Origin: Sphingobacteriales bacterium
GTDB taxonomy: Bacteria > Bacteroidota > Bacteroidia > Sphingobacteriales > Sphingobacteriaceae
Assembly: GCA_025353765.1 (NCBI GenBank)
Contig: JANXOD010000024.1
Coordinates: forward strand, 1 to 64,000
DNA: 64,000 nucleotides
Direction: 5' to 3'
This document shows, piece by piece, positions 63,534 to 64,000 of this stretch (its first letter is position 1; each line of letters starts with the position of its first letter). Both the position numbers and the translations under genes were made by a program. The notes beneath the pieces were generated by a model, which saw only the letters and a list, made by a program, of their open reading frames with translations, did not search any database and was not told where the DNA came from.

Positions 63534-64000
63534 TTAATTTATTTCTTCATAGGTAGGTCTCTTTATTCCATTTTCATAAGGCCTTAAACATTTTTTAAGC
63601 AATTTACGGGCAACATGAATACGTGTTTTAACCGTTCCAATTGGAATTGTTAAATGCTCAGCAATCTCATGATACTTATGTCCCTCAAAATACATGGTAA
63701 AGGGAACATAATATTCATCAGGTAGTTTTCCCAAGGCATTTTTGATATCGTCCATGACAAATTTAGATTCTCCTGCGTTTTTTGTTGAGCTAAAAACCAG
63801 TTTTGACGAAGGAATATCATCGGCTTTTGAAACAAACGAACTTGTTTTAACAAAACGACGATAATTATTGATAAATGTATTTTTCATGATGGTATAAAGC
63901 CATCCTTTAAGATTCGTACCTTCTTTAAACTTGCTGTAGTACGTAATAGCTTTTAGCATTGTATCCTGTACTAAATCATTAGCGTCATCAGCATCATGAG
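63534..64000 (-). CDS. ECF-type RNA polymerase sigma factor (5' end outside the window)
   Basis: The frame is open to the right edge and reads [20 protein letters not shown] (region 2), [20 protein letters not shown] and, in region 4, [20 protein letters not shown] then the helix-turn-helix [20 protein letters not shown]. The first 30 or so residues are missing. Its closeness to the carotenoid genes recalls light- or stress-controlled carotenogenesis driven by ECF factors such as CarQ of Myxococcus, but any such link here is inference. Confidence 0.9.
   Translation of the reverse strand, partial: HDADDANDLVQDTMLKAITYYSKFKEGTNLKGWLYTIMKNTFINNYRRFVKTSSFVSKADDIPSSKLVFSSTKNAGESKFVMDDIKNALGKLPDEYYVPFTMYFEGHKYHEIAEHLTIPIGTVKTRIHVARKLLKKCLRPYENGIKRPTYEEIN

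Noticed and set aside
1-64000. Mobile elements, prophage or recent horizontal island
   Set aside because: No transposase, integrase, phage gene or att-type repeat was recognised; composition looks uniform by eye.

Overview
The window is low-GC DNA from a member of the Bacteroidota, most likely a Sphingobacteriales relative of Pedobacter or Solitalea. Clade markers are PorP/SprF and a type B sorting domain of the type IX secretion system (T9SS), promoter boxes of the TAnnTTTG type, few Shine-Dalgarno sites, a two-gene transketolase, BshA (bacillithiol), DUF4199, DUF3667 and DUF3347 families, and a carotenoid cluster with a fused membrane lycopene cyclase. I saw no tRNA, rRNA, insertion sequence, prophage or CRISPR array.

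Layout. 1-1394: frameshifted M4 (thermolysin-family) peptidase cut by the left edge. 1736-7773 (minus): a tight four-gene operon for a cell-surface system, made of a collagen-like protein, a protein with a gliding-type C-terminal domain, PorP/SprF, and a PorE-like OmpA protein with TPR, propeller and carboxypeptidase-regulatory domains. 7981-13274 (plus): transketolase N-half, an inserted WG-repeat protein, transketolase C-half, then an ECF sigma factor with a putative membrane anti-sigma protein and a periplasmic partner. 13359-15915: class III aminotransferase and DEAD-box helicase. 16116-18320: a decayed-looking patch with a VOC protein, DUF4199, a LuxR-type regulator broken by an in-frame TGA, and an 84-bp tandem repeat. 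18321-26117: recQ-kdsA diverging from kdsD and a mannose-1-phosphate guanylyltransferase, then rlmB and dnaB. 26202-34716: CHR transporter, TPR protein, etfBA, bifunctional nuclease, nucleoside transporter, a broken DUF3667 gene, gltA and a DUF3347 lipoprotein. 34804-40573: beta-barrel protein and a stress group (DUF892 ferritin-like protein, htpG, peroxiredoxin, frameshifted DsbA-like protein, coiled-coil protein, HdeD). 40813-58850: uvrA, lytic transglycosylase, RluB-type pseudouridine synthase, bshA, a beta-lactamase-fold protein, an amidohydrolase, two tiny membrane ORFs, PIG-L deacetylase, amino acid permease, a 43-bp palindromic minisatellite, CDGSH and OsmC proteins, a GH13 lipoprotein and a NUDIX regulator. 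59012-64000: carotenoid genes (cytochrome b5 domain, lycopene cyclase, hypothetical protein, crtB, divergent crtI), an SRPBCC protein and a second ECF sigma factor cut by the right edge.

How genes fit together. The first operon pairs a candidate surface fibre and a T9SS cargo with its outer-membrane partner and a peptidoglycan anchor. KdsD makes arabinose 5-phosphate, which KdsA on the opposite strand converts to Kdo 8-phosphate for LPS. CrtB, CrtI and lycopene cyclase would give beta-carotene.

Limits. Three genes carry single-base frameshifts that one extra base in a short homopolymer would repair, and two carry in-frame TGA codons. Some of these could be sequencing errors rather than true decay. 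All family calls come from reading motifs and domain order; no search was run.
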